This document shows, in pieces, positions 19,266 through 31,209 of a stretch of DNA of 64,000 nt (the first letter of the stretch is position 1; the number at the start of each line of letters is the position of its first letter). Below the pieces are notes generated by a model. The model was given only the letters and a program-made list of their open reading frames with translations, made no database searches and had not been told where the DNA came from. The translations under genes and the position numbers were made by a program. The stretch is from NCBI GenBank assembly GCA_019925095.2, contig JAHHIN020000030.1, forward strand, positions 682,001 through 746,000. Direction: 5' to 3'. This DNA is from Dendrolimus kikuchii (taxonomy: Eukaryota; Arthropoda; Insecta; Lepidoptera; Lasiocampidae).

Positions 19266-20098
19266 AAGGAGCCATCCATAAATGATGTCACATGTCATTG
19301 TGTGATAAGGAGTGGGAGGTCCGATATTTTGTGACGTCACATTCCAAATTCTAATTCAATATTTAAATTTAAAACACGAAATTTGAATATTAGTGAAAAC
19401 CTTCAAAATATTTGTGTTTTAAAACTGAATGGCTACAATACTCATATGCATTTCACCAGATGTTAATGACATCATAGGATTTAGTAAGGTCAAATAAAGG
19501 TCAAACGCATTTCTTACAAAATAGAAGAGGATTGTACATTTTTTGGAATTTTAAGTAGACAGAAATGATTAGGAAGACTATTCCTCGAAATGGTTTTTCA
19601 AAAAGCTAAATTGAAGTCGTGGAAGGCCACGACACACCTTCCATGATCAAATTGATCGTGTACTAGCAGAAGGTGATGTTAGCAGCCTTAAGAACAGACG
19701 AGCGTGCATGACAAGAGCTATGAATGCCAAAGAAGCAAGGAAGGTGTGTAACAATAAGCCTGAATGGCGCTCTGTTGTTCGTGCCTACCCCGCAAGGGAA
19801 CTGGCGTGAAATTATGTATGTATGTATGTAAATTGAAAAAAGTGAACAATCCCAATTCTATATGTTTGAGCATAGTGTTTAAACTATTAAAGAATAATTT
19901 AAATGAAAGTAAAACTAATTACGGAACTGCTGTTTTAAGTTAATAATTTCTTGATGTAAAATTGCAAAATATGTGACGTCACACTTGATAGGGAGAAGTC
20001 TCACGAATGTGACCATCTGTAACAAGGACGGAAGACCGGAGAGGGGTTAAAAAACATGAAATTCGTGACGTAATTTGTGTATGGCCTCTAAAGATCTT
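19266..20098. mobile_element. Larger MITE of the GGCCATCCATAAAT family carrying a nested LINE fragment
   Basis: Inverted ends AGGAGCCATCCATAAATG (left) and TTTGTGTATGGCCTCT (right) with inner GTGACGTCAC blocks at both sides. A LINE tail (19618-19846) is nested inside, and a diverged interior surrounds it. Confidence 0.55.
19618..19846 (+). mobile_element. 5'-truncated LINE tail ending in (ATGT)n
   Basis: Encodes the C-terminal tail of an RT-type polyprotein (G-R-P-R-H-T motif region, ending A-R-E-L-A stop), followed at once by ATGTATGTATGTATGTA. The same tail recurs at 28968-29049, 29464-29514, 37885-38107, 42523-42630, 46105-46265 and 52503-52800. Tetranucleotide tails of this kind are typical of RTE/CR1-like LINEs. 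Confidence 0.6.
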
Positions 20099-20172
20099 AT
20101 TTATATGTAGTTAGAATAAGTTTGTAGTATTATTTATAGTTCTTAAAGAAGCCTGCATGGCGCCAATAATAT

Positions 20173-20535
20173 TGTTACGAGTGCGGGACTCAAATTAAAA
20201 TGCCGTTGGAATTACTATAGAATTTATTAGAACTATAACAAACACGTATAACACAGGTACAAATATAACTGGATGCAACCAGTACACACGTGATGCACGA
20301 TTTAATAACACGCGCAAAGTTCGTCACTATATAGCTCATCGAATGTACACACGTCTTGCTCGTATAGTAGTCGCTTGACTGCTTTACCTCAACACTTCGA
20401 CCACGTGGATTGAATTTTCCAAGAATTACACCTGGCTAACGACCATCATAAAGGATTACAATACACAATAGGCTGCTTTTCTAATTACAAATTTTAAACA
20501 CAAAGTAAACAAAAGAAGACGGTCATAAAAGCGCT
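20173..20535 (-). mobile_element. Truncated LTR (same family as 38266-38759 and 57816-58280)
   Basis: The 3' half of the LTR on the minus strand: + strand begins TGTTACGAGTGCGGGACTC and runs to AAACACAAAGTAAAC, where similarity ends. The outer end of the LTR is missing and a SINE-A/RTE composite follows. Confidence 0.6.
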
Positions 20536-20544
20536 TCAATGTTA

Positions 20545-21304
20545 TTGAAAAGCGGTTACTATCGCCTATGGACATTTGCCACACCAAAGGTGCTACAAAC
20601 GCGCTGCTGCTCTCTTAAGGGAGACTGGAACCTGGTCACTAATGCCGGAACACAACTCAAGGTTGTTATGGCGACATACTCTAGAGCAGGGGTGGGAGCC
20701 ATCCAGTCGGGCAAATGCCCTACCACCTGACACTAGTTACTAAACACCTCCGAAACGGCTGTACCGATTTGTATGAAATTTTGTGTGCATATCGGGTAGG
20801 TGTGAGAAATGGCCAACGTCTGTTTTTCATACCCCTAAATGATAACGGTGAACCACCGATAAAAAAAAATATTTCTTTTTCTGACAATTTTTTTTATTTT
20901 GATTTTTTTATGATTCGGCATTAAAAAATACAGACAACCCAAAATTTTCACCCTTCTACCACTAACCACTATTCTTTAATAGCGATATTAGTATTTTAAT
21001 AATTTTCTACTGGAATGATTAAAATTGAAATTTGAACCAGGTAGATGGCGCTATAGTTGGGTACCAGAATTTGTGAATGTGTTCAAGTTTGTCCCGAAAT
21101 GGTTTAAATTAACGATTGGGCCCAGTAGGTGGCGCCGCGATACCCCTCCTAAACGGTGGGCCTGATTTTGATGAAATTTTGTGTTTGTTCAAGTGGATTT
21201 GAGAATTGTTTACATTAACATTTGGTCCCGGTAGATGGCGCTGGAATCAGTTTCTAGATTTTTATTTATTAAAGGCAAGATAACATCTGCCGGGTACAGC
21301 TAGT
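20545..21304 (+). mobile_element. Second copy of the SINE-A/RTE-like composite
   Basis: An antisense SINE-A fragment (about 20545-20731) joins the RTE-like body at the same junction as the copy at 15187-16030 (ACCACCTGRCACTAGTTACT). The body continues to CAGCTAGTA at about 21304. The shared junction shows that both derive from one already-interrupted ancestor. Confidence 0.65.
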
Positions 21305-21515
21305 ATTAGTAGAAAAATGCTATCACGACATTAAAATTTTTCTTGACGACCAATTCTAAATTAAATTTGACAATACATAATATACACTTTGTCAAACTTT
21401 ATTATTCTAATATTTCATTTTTTACTTTTTGACATTGTATTCTCTACGAAATAGCTATGCACTTGACATATTATCTATAGCTACTTCATAATTCTAGAAA
21501 AAAAATGTCTGTGGG

Positions 21516-22143
21516 TTTTTTTATTGCAGGAGTTCAGCAGACAGGCAGACGGCCCACTTGATTGAAAGCGGTTACCATCGCCTATGGACATTTGCAACAC
21601 CGAAGGTGCTACAAATGCGCTGCTGCTCTTTTAAAGGGAACTGGAACCTGGTCACTAATGCCGGAACACAACTCAAGGTTGTTATGGCGACATACTTTAG
21701 ACGAGGGGTGGTAGCCCGTTTTCTCCGTGCAGGAACGGAGAAAGAATACAATTTCCTGCGGCCCGGCGGCCTGTCGTAAGAGGCGACTAAACAACCCACA
21801 GCCAGGTGGTAGAGTATTTGCTCGACTGGATGGCGACCACCCCTGGTCTAGAGTATGCCGCCATAACAACCTTGTGTTGTGTTCCGGCATTAGTGACCAG
21901 GTTCCAGTCTCCTTTAAGAGAGCAGCAGCGCATTTGTAGCACCTTTGGTGTTGCAAATGTCCATAGGCGATGGTAACCGCTTTCCATCTAGTGGGCCGTC
22001 TGCCTGTCTGCTGAACTCCTGCAATAAAAAAAGCCATCCAGTCGGGCAAATGTCCTACCACCTGGCTGTAGGTTGTTAAGTCGCCTTTTACGACAGGTCG
22101 CCCGGCCGCAGGAAATTGTATTCTTTCTCCGTTCCTGCACGGA
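21516..22143 (-). mobile_element. SINE-A copy (antisense) split by another SINE-A
   Basis: The outer antisense element runs 21516-21716 and resumes 22033-22143. It is interrupted at GTAGCC/ATCCAG by a sense copy (21717-22031) with an AGCC direct repeat at the junctions. Together the halves give a full-length unit. Confidence 0.8.
21717..22031 (+). mobile_element. SINE-A full-length copy nested in an antisense SINE-A
   Basis: About 315 bp from CCGTGCAGGAACGG to CTGCAATAAAAAAA. The A-rich 3' end and flanking AGCC repeats indicate retroposition as one unit. It has a weak Pol III B-box-like GGTTCCAGTCTCC and no coding capacity. Confidence 0.8.
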
Positions 22144-22326
22144 TAGAACGGTTGAGTGGATTACAGTCTATTTTCGTTAATTAGTTGATTTTCAACTTAA
22201 TTACTATTTGCATGCCTGAAAGGGCAAAAACATGTGAAACACAAAAAAACATACTGTCATTAAATGTTTTTACTAAGCATGTTTTTAAGGAAATAAATTA
22301 TTTGATTTGATTTGAAGCCTTTAAAC

Positions 22327-22404
22327 CTTTTTTATTGTATTAGTTCAGCAGACAGGTAGACGGCCCACCTGCTGGAAAGCAGTTACTATCGCCTTGAACA
22401 TTTT
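22327..22404 (-). mobile_element. SINE-A fragment, diverged
   Basis: Antisense 3' part only (TTAGTTCAGCAGACAGGTAG, then GGCCCACCTGC), breaking off after about 75 bp. Confidence 0.6.
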
Positions 22405-22720
22405 TAGAGCTAGGCATGTTTACCGAAGAGTTTCTTGCGCCGCTTCTTCTCTTCAAGCCATAACATGTCACGAAGCGGTGGTAGATTAGATTAGGCTCCC
22501 ATAGAGTAAATAATAACCATAAACAAAATTAAAACTAAATAATTAAAATGAACAAGTTGGCGGTAGGCTAAATAAAACTTTAACAATACTCATTGACACT
22601 TGACATCTTTGTATTCCGTGATCACAGCCACTGAAATGTAGCCGAAACGTCGGAATAACTAAAATCAAATAAATTACCACGCTTAAAACCGTTAGTACGT
22701 AGTTTTATTATGTATAAAAG
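22405..22720 (+). mobile_element. LINE 3' UTR fragment with pseudoknot-like module and GAAA hairpin
   Basis: Contains GAAGAGTTTCTTGCGCCGC followed by CTCTTC and GAAGCGG (module 1) and, about 200 bp later, a decayed GCCACT-GAAA-TGTAGC hairpin next to CGAAACGTCGG. The same order occurs at 39560-39860; 34185-34345 keeps only the downstream part. No RT coding sequence is attached. Confidence 0.65.
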
Positions 22721-22739
22721 TCGTGAAAACTTAAGAAAA

Positions 22740-23960
22740 TATTAATTGAAATATGTTTTATAACATTTTATAATGCACCACTTTAAAAATTAAATCATCA
22801 ACTAAATAAATTCTTTTTTATTAGTTTTCAGTGTTGTTAATTTTATTCAAAGTTACGTTCTGTAGTCATTCTTAAGTGTCAAATCGGGCTTTTTAGTTTG
22901 AGATTATTATAGTGCCCAAAAGAAAATCATACTTTGTCCGAAACCCTAGTTGATTGTTCGACCAAAGCTGAAAATAGAGTTAAGAGAGAATTGCGATGGC
23001 CCAGTGGAAACTGGAGTGAGAGGAGATCTATCCCATGCCTGCTATCTGATTTCTCTCTCTAACCCAACCTAAAGGTTGAAGGCTGAAGGCTGGTCCAAAG
23101 ACGACAGTATCAACCACTTTTCATTAACTAAACTAACTAACCTCAAAATCAGTAACGTGTATAACGTGTATATAACACAGTATACCTGACACACAAAAAT
23201 GGCTGGTGAAAAAAAATATCCATTTCTACTTATTTCTTAGAAACAGACTTCGGTATGCGGGATCGACCAACCTGTTTGGTAATCTGTAGAAAAAAAAGCG
23301 ACGCAATGAAAAAAACATGGCCGCCTTGCCGCCAACAGCTGATTTGGCGGGCAGTATTGAGGCTCCCCCGTACCACGTTACCGCAAGTTTACGACTGATT
23401 TTTACATAATGTTATCGTGAAAAGATTTTATATATTATCCACAATATAATAATGTACCTACGCTATAAATTATTGTTGAACCAATTTAGAGGTTATAATA
23501 GATAAATATATTGATCGATGGCCGGTGCCTATATCTTTCCGACTATTCAGTTGACTTACTAGTAATGTCAAGATTCAAATGATGGTAAACCGGCCTAACA
23601 CTATAAAGGACGCGTTCCGATAGTAGCTCACAACGCCCAAAATGCTCATTTTGCCATTCCACATGGCGACCACGGTCGTTATGGTCGTGGCGAAAACGTC
23701 CCTAATGACGTCGTTATTTTCCATCACACAGCGCTCGCCCATGTTAAGAGGTGGGTTGAAGTGGGCGTTGACCACAGAGTATTAATTCTCTCTATCTCTT
23801 GACATTGACAAAAAAGCGCGATTTTCATGTTTGTGTATTTTTCGTCGTTTATGACATCAACGCCCCATAATCCGTTCCACTAGAGTTCATGATTGTAACG
23901 TCTGCACGCAAGTGGAACGGGAAAAATCACGGTCATGGACGTGGTCGTTGTGAGTCTCTT
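22740..23960. other. Non-coding stretch, origin unclear
   Basis: AT-rich sequence with a GC-richer island at 23290-23400 (ATGGCCGCC-containing) and a block at 23600-23790 with related GTCGTTATGG / GTGGTCGTTG motifs that may belong to a degraded transposon. No supported gene. Confidence 0.4.
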
Positions 23961-23964
23961 CTGG

Positions 23965-24180
23965 AACGTAGCCAAAGTACACCAAATCACAGACAAACAA
24001 AAGTAGAATAAATAATACAAGAGATGGTGCAACGGGCCGCCTTATCGCTAAAAGCGATCGCTTCCAGGCAACGCTTGGCAGGGATTGATAAATTTCTAAT
24101 ACTGACGGTGGTCCAGTCCATAAATAATGATAAGTATACATCCATATGCATGCATATACAAAAAATAAAATTGAAGAGTC
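23965..24180 (-). mobile_element. LINE 3' UTR fragment with two-step hairpin
   Basis: On the minus strand GCCTGGAAGCGATCGCTTTT then AGCGATAAGGC forms an inner ATCGCT/AGCGAT stem and an outer GCCT/AGGC stem (24033-24072). It is the tail of a 5'-truncated LINE with no coding sequence left. Confidence 0.6.
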
Positions 24181-24379
24181 TTTTTGCAGGGGCGGATTTA
24201 GACAACTGCCACCTGTAGGCTATTCAAATTTTGCAAGGTTGGGCTCCAAAATCCGCGGTTCCACGCGTTTTGTCCTGGTTGCCAAATTATATAGCTGGCA
24301 ACCCTACACAAAGGTGATGTACAACATGAGCTGGTTTGTTATGGTCGGGCCATTTTTATGGCCCGTGGTCTAAATCGCC

Positions 24380-26085
24380 ATAATTCATAATATTTGCACC
24401 TAAAAACTCAAATTATCAAGCTCGGCTCACAAAGACCAAAGTATGCATATACTTGTACAATATGTATATTAAGCCTGCCGATACTTGACAAAACTGCGGT
24501 GTTATCTGTGCCATAACGACATGACCCAGGCACAAAGGTCAAATGACACATGCACAACAGGCTAGAAAACTATTTAAGAATAACAAGTAAAGCATGGTCT
24601 CTGCAAACAATGAACTTCATTAGAATGTAAATACAGGTTCATATTTCTTAACCTAGATAATACTTTGATAACTATTTCATTGTTTCCAGCCCAGCTTGAT
24701 ATCTATGCCAATAATTCTTCGAAATAAGAATTTATACCATACGAATGCTTACAGCCAAAAAAAGGTAGAAAAACTCCTTCCATACAACCTCCTTATGACA
24801 AAAGCGCGCCAATGTCATTCCGTTACTCATGATGAAACATCAACTCTATATTTAATAAAATAAGACTTAATTTCGCAAAATGGAACTTGCGTTACTTTTT
24901 TCTGGGACAGCTTATAAATCGATCGTGAGAACTTAATATTTTTAAACCAAAATAGACTTTGTTTTAAATACGATAAAGTTGCAAATTTTATGACTAAAAT
25001 TTGAATACCTGTTCTTGACCGTCAATGACCTGGCGATAAAAAGCGCGGGAACTCGCGGACAAAATGGCTGATCAGCTGATTTTTAAGGTTATGTCATTTC
25101 GCAAGAACAACAGCTAGTTTAGCATTTATAGGTGAATAATAGACTTGATTATGCGTTTACTGAAAACATTACATTATTTAACCAAAATATTTTAATAAAT
25201 GTAATTATGTATTTTTAAGTACGTTTTGCGACCTTATTTTCAATTTAACACGTGTTCGTTATAATTCAAGCACTTGGATGATGTCATAGATACATATCAT
25301 TATATCTGTTGCTTATAGATTTCAACTGAAATTAATCTTCACAATTCCAAGTACTGCGATCAAGGATCATAGCACACTTACCTACATATTTTGCCTTATC
25401 TAATTTCATTGACCTTTATATGACCTATGCCTTGTATGATATTTTGAAATCTTTGGAAAGACCTCAGACGAACAAACTAGTTAAGCCCCGAGCTCTCAGA
25501 GTGAATCCGGCTAAAAGAAGCCGGTTTTCGATTTTTTTTTAAATAATCGGTAGACAAACACATAGAATAGGAAGCCGATCGCACTGCAGTGCATTTGTTA
25601 CACACTTCGTATAGGTTATAGAACAATCGAAATTAAAAGGTGGAATGTTTGCCAGGGGATATATTACTACTATTAACCACACAGACGTAAACCACGTGTA
25701 TCTACATACGTTCGCGCACACAATTTAAGAAATTTACTTCATTTCACATTTTTGGTAATGTAGACACCTACCTACCTACTTTTGTTCGTTCATCTAACGG
25801 AAAGACAAAAGACAATGGATTTATAATACGTAATAATTCATCACCAATGATATAACGTAGTATTATAATAAAATCGTATTCTTGGTCAATGCCCATAAAG
25901 CCAGTCACATTTCCTTTGTGGACCTACATCGAGGACTTGTCTATGCTCAAGATATTATCAGAAACAACATTTATAGGCAGAATATTACTAATCCCCGTTT
26001 ACGATAACTAGACGCGCAGGGTTACCAAGTTTTAAAAAATTAATGTCACAGTACAATGAAGAAATTTATAAATAATCCAATATAT
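24380..26085. other. AT-rich non-coding stretch
   Basis: No supported gene. A short ATG frame near 25061 (17 codons) is too small to call. A fragment containing GTCCCACTACTGGGC at 26103-26117 is a common insect repeat motif. Confidence 0.45.
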
Positions 26086-26134
26086 AATATCAGCCCATAA
26101 ATGTCCCACTACTGGGCTCAGGCCTACCATTATA

Positions 26135-27378
26135 GGGGAAATGGACAATATAGCCGACCGACAAATGGCTTGCGTCCGGCTGCAGGCAGCTGTCACAGAG
26201 CTAGGCGAATGGTTTCGCAAATGGAGGATAAAGGTAAACCCGGAGAAAAGCGCAGCAATGTTCTTTTCCCCGGGCACGCTTCGCTCCCCCAAACGCGCTT
26301 GCCTTCGCCTAAAAACCATTTCGCTCTACGAACAACAAATTCCCTGGGAAAAGTACACCAAATACCTGGGTGTCACCCTAGATCGGAACTTGCGCTTCAA
26401 CGAGCATATCACTATAATCCGAAATAGAGCGCGATTTGTGATGGGTCGTTTAGCACCCATGATAGACAAACGAAGCAAAATGTCCCTCAGACACAAGCTT
26501 ACTTTGTATAAAACATGCATCCGCCCGATCATGACATACGCGAGTGTGGTATTCGGCCATGCCAAGCCTGCCCTTTTAGATAAATTGCAAATCGTGCAAA
26601 ACAAATTCATGCGCAGAGCCGTCGGTGCTCCCCTCTATATGCGTAACGTCGACCTCCACCGCGATCTGGAGCTTCCCTCCATCAAAAACTACATTACGTC
26701 GCTCTCGCGTAAGTATTTCGATCTCGCGCCGCACCATCGAAATCCACTCGTCGTGTCCGCGTCCGATTATAAGCCTCGGCGAAAGGCTCTCGTGCGACGA
26801 CCGCGTAACGTCCTCACGGACAGGGTCGACGTTATCACAAAACGGCTGGCCCGGATCAGCCCGCCCGCGGTTAGGACGGCAGGCTGGCAGGCACGGACAG
26901 ACAGACACAGACGGCGGCGTCTCAGGCGCCGCCAATCAAGATCTCTCCACGTCCCTGCGAGGGACGCTAGGAGACATAGCCCCCCCACAGGATAGACTAG
27001 GCGTGTTGCTGGGAAGTTTCTTTCGCCGTTTCTTCTCTCCCAGCCATAACACGTTGCGAAACGGCAGTAAGATAGCGTAGGCCGCCGCAAACCACCGATC
27101 CCGGCCCGCCGGAATCCTTCCCCTCGGGCTTTATATTACCCGTCGCCCGTTCTCAATTAGTGCTTTGTGTCGCCCTATGGTGGCCATCATTAAATTCATC
27201 CCCTTCTCATGGCAACAGTTCAGCCGAGGTAAAACTCCTTAGGGAGCTCCCTCGAGCAAGTTGCCCCCCCGGGCTCGAGCGCCTTCGCTTCGCGAAGGCA
27301 CTCGCCCCAAAAACCCCGGCAAAGTTGTAAGGTCTTCGGACCAACAACATAAAGTCAAGTCCAATAAAAAAAAAAAAA
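26135..27378 (+). mobile_element. 5'-truncated Jockey-type LINE: RT C-terminal region, 3' UTR and poly(A)
   Basis: The frame 26141-26995 (284 aa) starts just after where the Y-A-D-D box would be and covers the RT thumb region (W-R-I-K-V-N-P-E-K-S, Y-L-G-V-T-L-D-R, I-R-P-I-M-T-Y-A, L-Q-I-V-Q-N-K-F-M-R). It ends in a basic, Arg-rich tail. The catalytic core and endonuclease are absent, so the copy is dead. The 3' UTR carries the pseudoknot-like module at 27008-27065 and ends in an A-run at about 27365-27378. A second, inverted copy of this 3' region is at 36662-37560. Confidence 0.8.
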
Positions 27379-27425
27379 GAAAACTTAAAATATTTTTATT
27401 GTATTCTACCCATAGTCCCTCAAGA

Positions 27426-27655
27426 CTATACGTAGAATACTGAGCCTAGACGACCGTCTTCTATGGCTAAGGTGCTCAGAAGGCTGGCTACATTTCCTCG
27501 CTGGATCGCCATACTGATCCGCTACCCGAGGTAAGCACCAGCCTTTTGATCACCTGAAGAGTCAACGAGTCAGTCGTTTTGATAAATTTTGATATTATGC
27601 CCAAGCGTCTCGACAGCAAACGGCACAAAGATATAACCCTCACTGAGGGTTGCAT
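27426..27655 (-). pseudogene. LINE polyprotein C-terminal fragment with two internal stops
   Basis: Minus-strand codons give F-V-P-F-A-V-E-T-L-G, then A-G-A-Y-L-G, then A-I-Q-R-G-N and a stop; two in-frame stops interrupt it. This C-terminal signature is common in arthropod LINE polyproteins. A + strand relative, also broken, is at 62033-62302. Confidence 0.6.
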
Positions 27656-27664
27656 ATTTTTAAT

Positions 27665-27935
27665 TTTTTTTTATGTTTAAGGCTTGGCAACTAGGCCTTT
27701 AAGCCAGGCGCAGTTGTATTGTAGGCTACAATCCACACCATTCAATGGAGTTCTTGTGAAAACTCGAAAGGCCATATTTGACTATACAGTTCAAATTTCT
27801 CACAAAAACACATAATTACTACTCAAAAACTATCAATATCCTACAACTATTGTTCATTTTAGAGTAATTTTACACATTTTTAGAAAATAAAACTGCACAG
27901 CACAACGCTTTCAGTTCCCGCCAAAAACTCGCATA
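27665..27935 (-). mobile_element. Helitron-like fragment (inverted)
   Basis: Reverse complement of the 14870-15115 part of the Helitron-like element, including AAAGGCCTAGTTGCCAAGCC-type sequence. Both termini are missing. Confidence 0.5.
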
Positions 27936-28227
27936 TTTTTATAATAAATTACAGATATAGATTATTACAAAACAGATTATTCTTAATTTTTGTTGAGATT
28001 ATCTAGTAATTATTGCGATTTTAGGTTACGACTCTAACTTTAGGTGTTAACATTTTTGATTGTTGGTAAGTTCGTGACAAGTTATCGTGGACGAGGAATA
28101 TACATTTTATAGCGTATAACAGGACACCCAAACCTTCAGCTTATCATATAGTCAGCCTTTTTATTTCTTTATATAGCCTATAGGTATATTCGTTTAACTA
28201 AGAAGTTTATAGCAAGTTATGTATCTA

Positions 28228-28432
28228 GACGGCCTCTGTGGTTTAGCGGGCTATGTCCTTGCCGGCCTACCTCACTGCAAGAGTCTCTGGATTCGATTAC
28301 AGTCATGGTAATTTTTATAAACGAACTTTCCGTTATATACTCCAGTCTGGGTGTCTGGAATACCCCGGAGTGGCCCATGGTATATTATCCATAACACAAG
28401 CGTAACTTGCTTAGCTTGGAAATACACAGTAG
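28228..28432 (+). mobile_element. tRNA-derived SINE (SINE-B)
   Basis: A-box-like TGGTTTAGCGGG (28239-28250) and B-box-like GGATTCGATT (28289-28298) sit 39 bp apart as in tRNA genes. The body continues through GGTGTCTGGAATACCCCGG to about 28432. Confidence 0.65.
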
Positions 28433-28538
28433 AATTCGTTTATAGTGACATCAAAGGAAGACAAACGCGTCATACTAAGTGGACGTCATACGAAGCACAA
28501 AGCACATAAATACTTAGATTTTTATTATTATTTAATTA

Positions 28539-28848
28539 TCCGTGCAGGAACGGAGAATGAATACAATTTCCTGCGGCCGGGCGGTCTGTCGTAAGAGGCG
28601 ACAAAACAATCCAAAGCCAGGTGGTAGGGCATTTGCCCGACTGGATACCACCCTTGGTCTAGAGTATGCCGCCATAACAACCTTGAATTGTGTTCCGGCA
28701 ATAGTAACCAGGTTCCAATCTCCTTTAAGAGAGCAGCAGCGCATTTGTAGCACCTTTGGTGTTGCAAATGTCCATAGGCGATGGTAACCGCTTTCCACCA
28801 AGTGGGTCGTCTGCCTGTCTGCTGAACAAGTGCAATAAAAAAAAAAAA
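28539..28848 (+). mobile_element. SINE-A full-length copy
   Basis: From TCCGTGCAGGAACGG to a GTGCAATAAAAAAAAAAAA tail; no clear target duplication. Confidence 0.75.
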
Positions 28849-28967
28849 TATATACATTTTGTTACAGGCAATATAACCATAAAGATTACATCTAGCACTG
28901 TTATTTTCGTAGAAGAGTTGTTTTGATAAGAATCAAGGCAATCGAGCATTTTAAACACAACATCCTT

Positions 28968-29049
28968 TTTTGATAAGCCTAAATGGCGCTCTGTTGTTCG
29001 TGCCTACCCCGCAAGGGAACTGGCGTGAAGCTATGTATGTATGTATCCT
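28968..29049 (+). mobile_element. LINE tail ending in (ATGT)n, short copy
   Basis: Last coding codons (A-R-E-L-A stop) plus a short ATGT repeat, strongly 5'-truncated. Confidence 0.55.
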
Positions 29050-29189
29050 TTTTTGAAATTGCTATCATTGTCACTAGATCCGGACGTAATTTATAAAAAT
29101 ACGTCATAATAAGCGACATGTCACTATGAGTGAGGTCATTATTCGTTATAAAAAAAAATACGTGTAAATCAAACTACTTCACTTTCGTC

Positions 29190-29390
29190 TCAAACTCAAA
29201 GGTTTGCATGCTGAGCGAAAAGCTTGCACTCCTTAGGCTATTTTCTGATCTAAGGTGCATATTGTCAGAATTACCACGTGGTAACGGTAAAGGAAACATC
29301 GTGATGAAACCTGCACATCGAGATAATCGATGTGTCAAATGTGCCTATCCGGCTCAATGGTGGCGACTATATTCTCCGTTCCCTTAAAAA
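29190..29390 (+). mobile_element. SINE-C fragment
   Basis: Shares ACATCGTGATGAAACCTGCA and the flanking sequence with 31210-31500 but lacks the tRNA-like head. Confidence 0.5.
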
Positions 29391-29463
29391 TATGAGATCC
29401 AAGTTATTATAATTTAAGAAGTAAGTTTTTATACTCTCACTGCATATTGATATAAATATATAT

Positions 29464-29514
29464 ATACATACATTCATAACTTCACGCCAGTTCCCTTGCG
29501 GGGTAGGCACGAAC

Positions 29515-29594
<80 letters not shown>
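29464..29594. repeat. LINE (ATGT)n tail fragment (minus) and (AT)n microsatellite
   Basis: 29464-29514 is the inverted tail of the ATGT-tailed LINE; 29515-29594 is an almost pure AT dinucleotide run, with a shorter TA run at 29790-29813. Confidence 0.7.
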
Positions 29595-29597
<3 letters not shown>

Positions 29598-29599
29598 GT

Positions 29600-29790
29600 G
29601 TCACGTTGTTTGTCCGCTATGAACTCCTAAACTACTTGACGGATTTTAATCAAATTTTCACATCGTTTGCAGTTTGATCCGACTTGAAAGATAGGATAGC
29701 TTACATTTGGACCCGGTAGGTGGCGCTGGAATCGGGTTCTAAATTTTATTTCTTCAGGGCAGAACAACGTCTGCCGGGACAGCTAGTCTA
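29600..29790 (+). mobile_element. RTE-like short retroposon fragment
   Basis: Contains GGTAGGTGGCGCTGGAATCG and ends CTGCCGGGACAGCTAGT, as in the composites at 15187 and 20545. Confidence 0.5.
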
Positions 29791-29819
29791 TATATATATA
29801 TATATATATATATCGGGTA

Positions 29820-31200
29820 CCTCTTCCATCCGTTCTCCTAAAATAAGAAGACACATCCTCCAGGCCATAGTCATATTTAAATACTTATTATATCTTTAGA
29901 AGGGATGTCTCCAAGTCTTAACCCGATATTATTAGATATTATTAGATCGTTCATCTCTCTTTCAATTTGCTTGCATCAACCAAAGTGATGAATATAAACA
30001 CAAACTTAAATCATTCAGTCATTGAATACCGTCGTATAATTTCAGTAATGCTCATGTTAAACTGACACACCGCCGGTATTCAACGACATTAACTAATTCA
30101 TGTTTATGTTTATATGGATTACTTTGCTTAATTTGTCTAAATTGAAATACAGAAATTAACCCCCTAATATCGGCTTTTCGATCAAATTTATTTAATTCAA
30201 TTCCTTCGTCTACCAGCATAGGAATTCTCCAAAAGCCTAGAAAGATAAAATATCATCACATGTCAAAAATCATAAAAATAAAAATCATATAAATTATAAT
30301 GTAAACAAAACCTTATTGCTTCATTCTAAAGTGAAATTTAAAAAAGTAACAGCTAATCTATGGCCAACAGGATGCAAAAGCGCGCGAAACCACGATTCGG
30401 TTACGGTACCGTTGCGCGGGCGTTAACATTTCAAATCTGGAATGTTTTCTACTCCCGGCAGACTCCCGCGTTGATTTACTAAATTATTTTTATCTTCGAT
30501 ATTCATTATTAACATAATTTTTTAATAATATTGAACCTTAACTCTTAAACAATACAAACAAAAAAGTCAATAAAAGAAATTTCAAACTGCAAACATTAAA
30601 TTGCCTCATATATTGGTAAAGAATATCATAAGTTATTTTAAACCTTACGATTTGTTTTATAAAGTTAATAATATTATTGTTTTGATCTGCAATAGTAAAA
30701 TCATTGACAAAATAAACCGTGCGGTTATGAATTAACAAAATGATTATGATGATAATAGTGATCGTTTGTGAAAGAACAGCAAATTATAAAATGCTTTTGT
30801 ACACTTGTCGTCTTCTTAAACATTTTGAAGCTTCCATAGCAATATTGAAAAAATCTCTTCTACAGTAATTTCGTCGCTTTTCGTGTTTTAAAGCTTAAAT
30901 ATATTATAACGATATAATATATGAAATGTGACGTCACGAAATTTAGAATCCTCCCACCCCTTGTCACACTTTGTTTCACTTCTACTGCGTGTGAACACAT
31001 TTTTATTATTATTATTTGACATTACATGTATGGAGTTTATGACAAATTTTAACCATAAATAAACCAAATAAACGGCCAGTAAGATATAGTAACCGGACCT
31101 TATTGTGTTTGTGGTGAACAGTAAAGCCTTTTCTATCTTTAATTGTATGTATTTTATTTTTAATTCACGGAAAATTAATTACAACACTATAATAGTAAAA
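29820..31200. other. AT-rich non-coding stretch
   Basis: No supported gene. A partial GTGACGTCAC-type MITE end is at 30935-30990. Confidence 0.45.
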
Positions 31201-31209
31201 ATTTAAATA

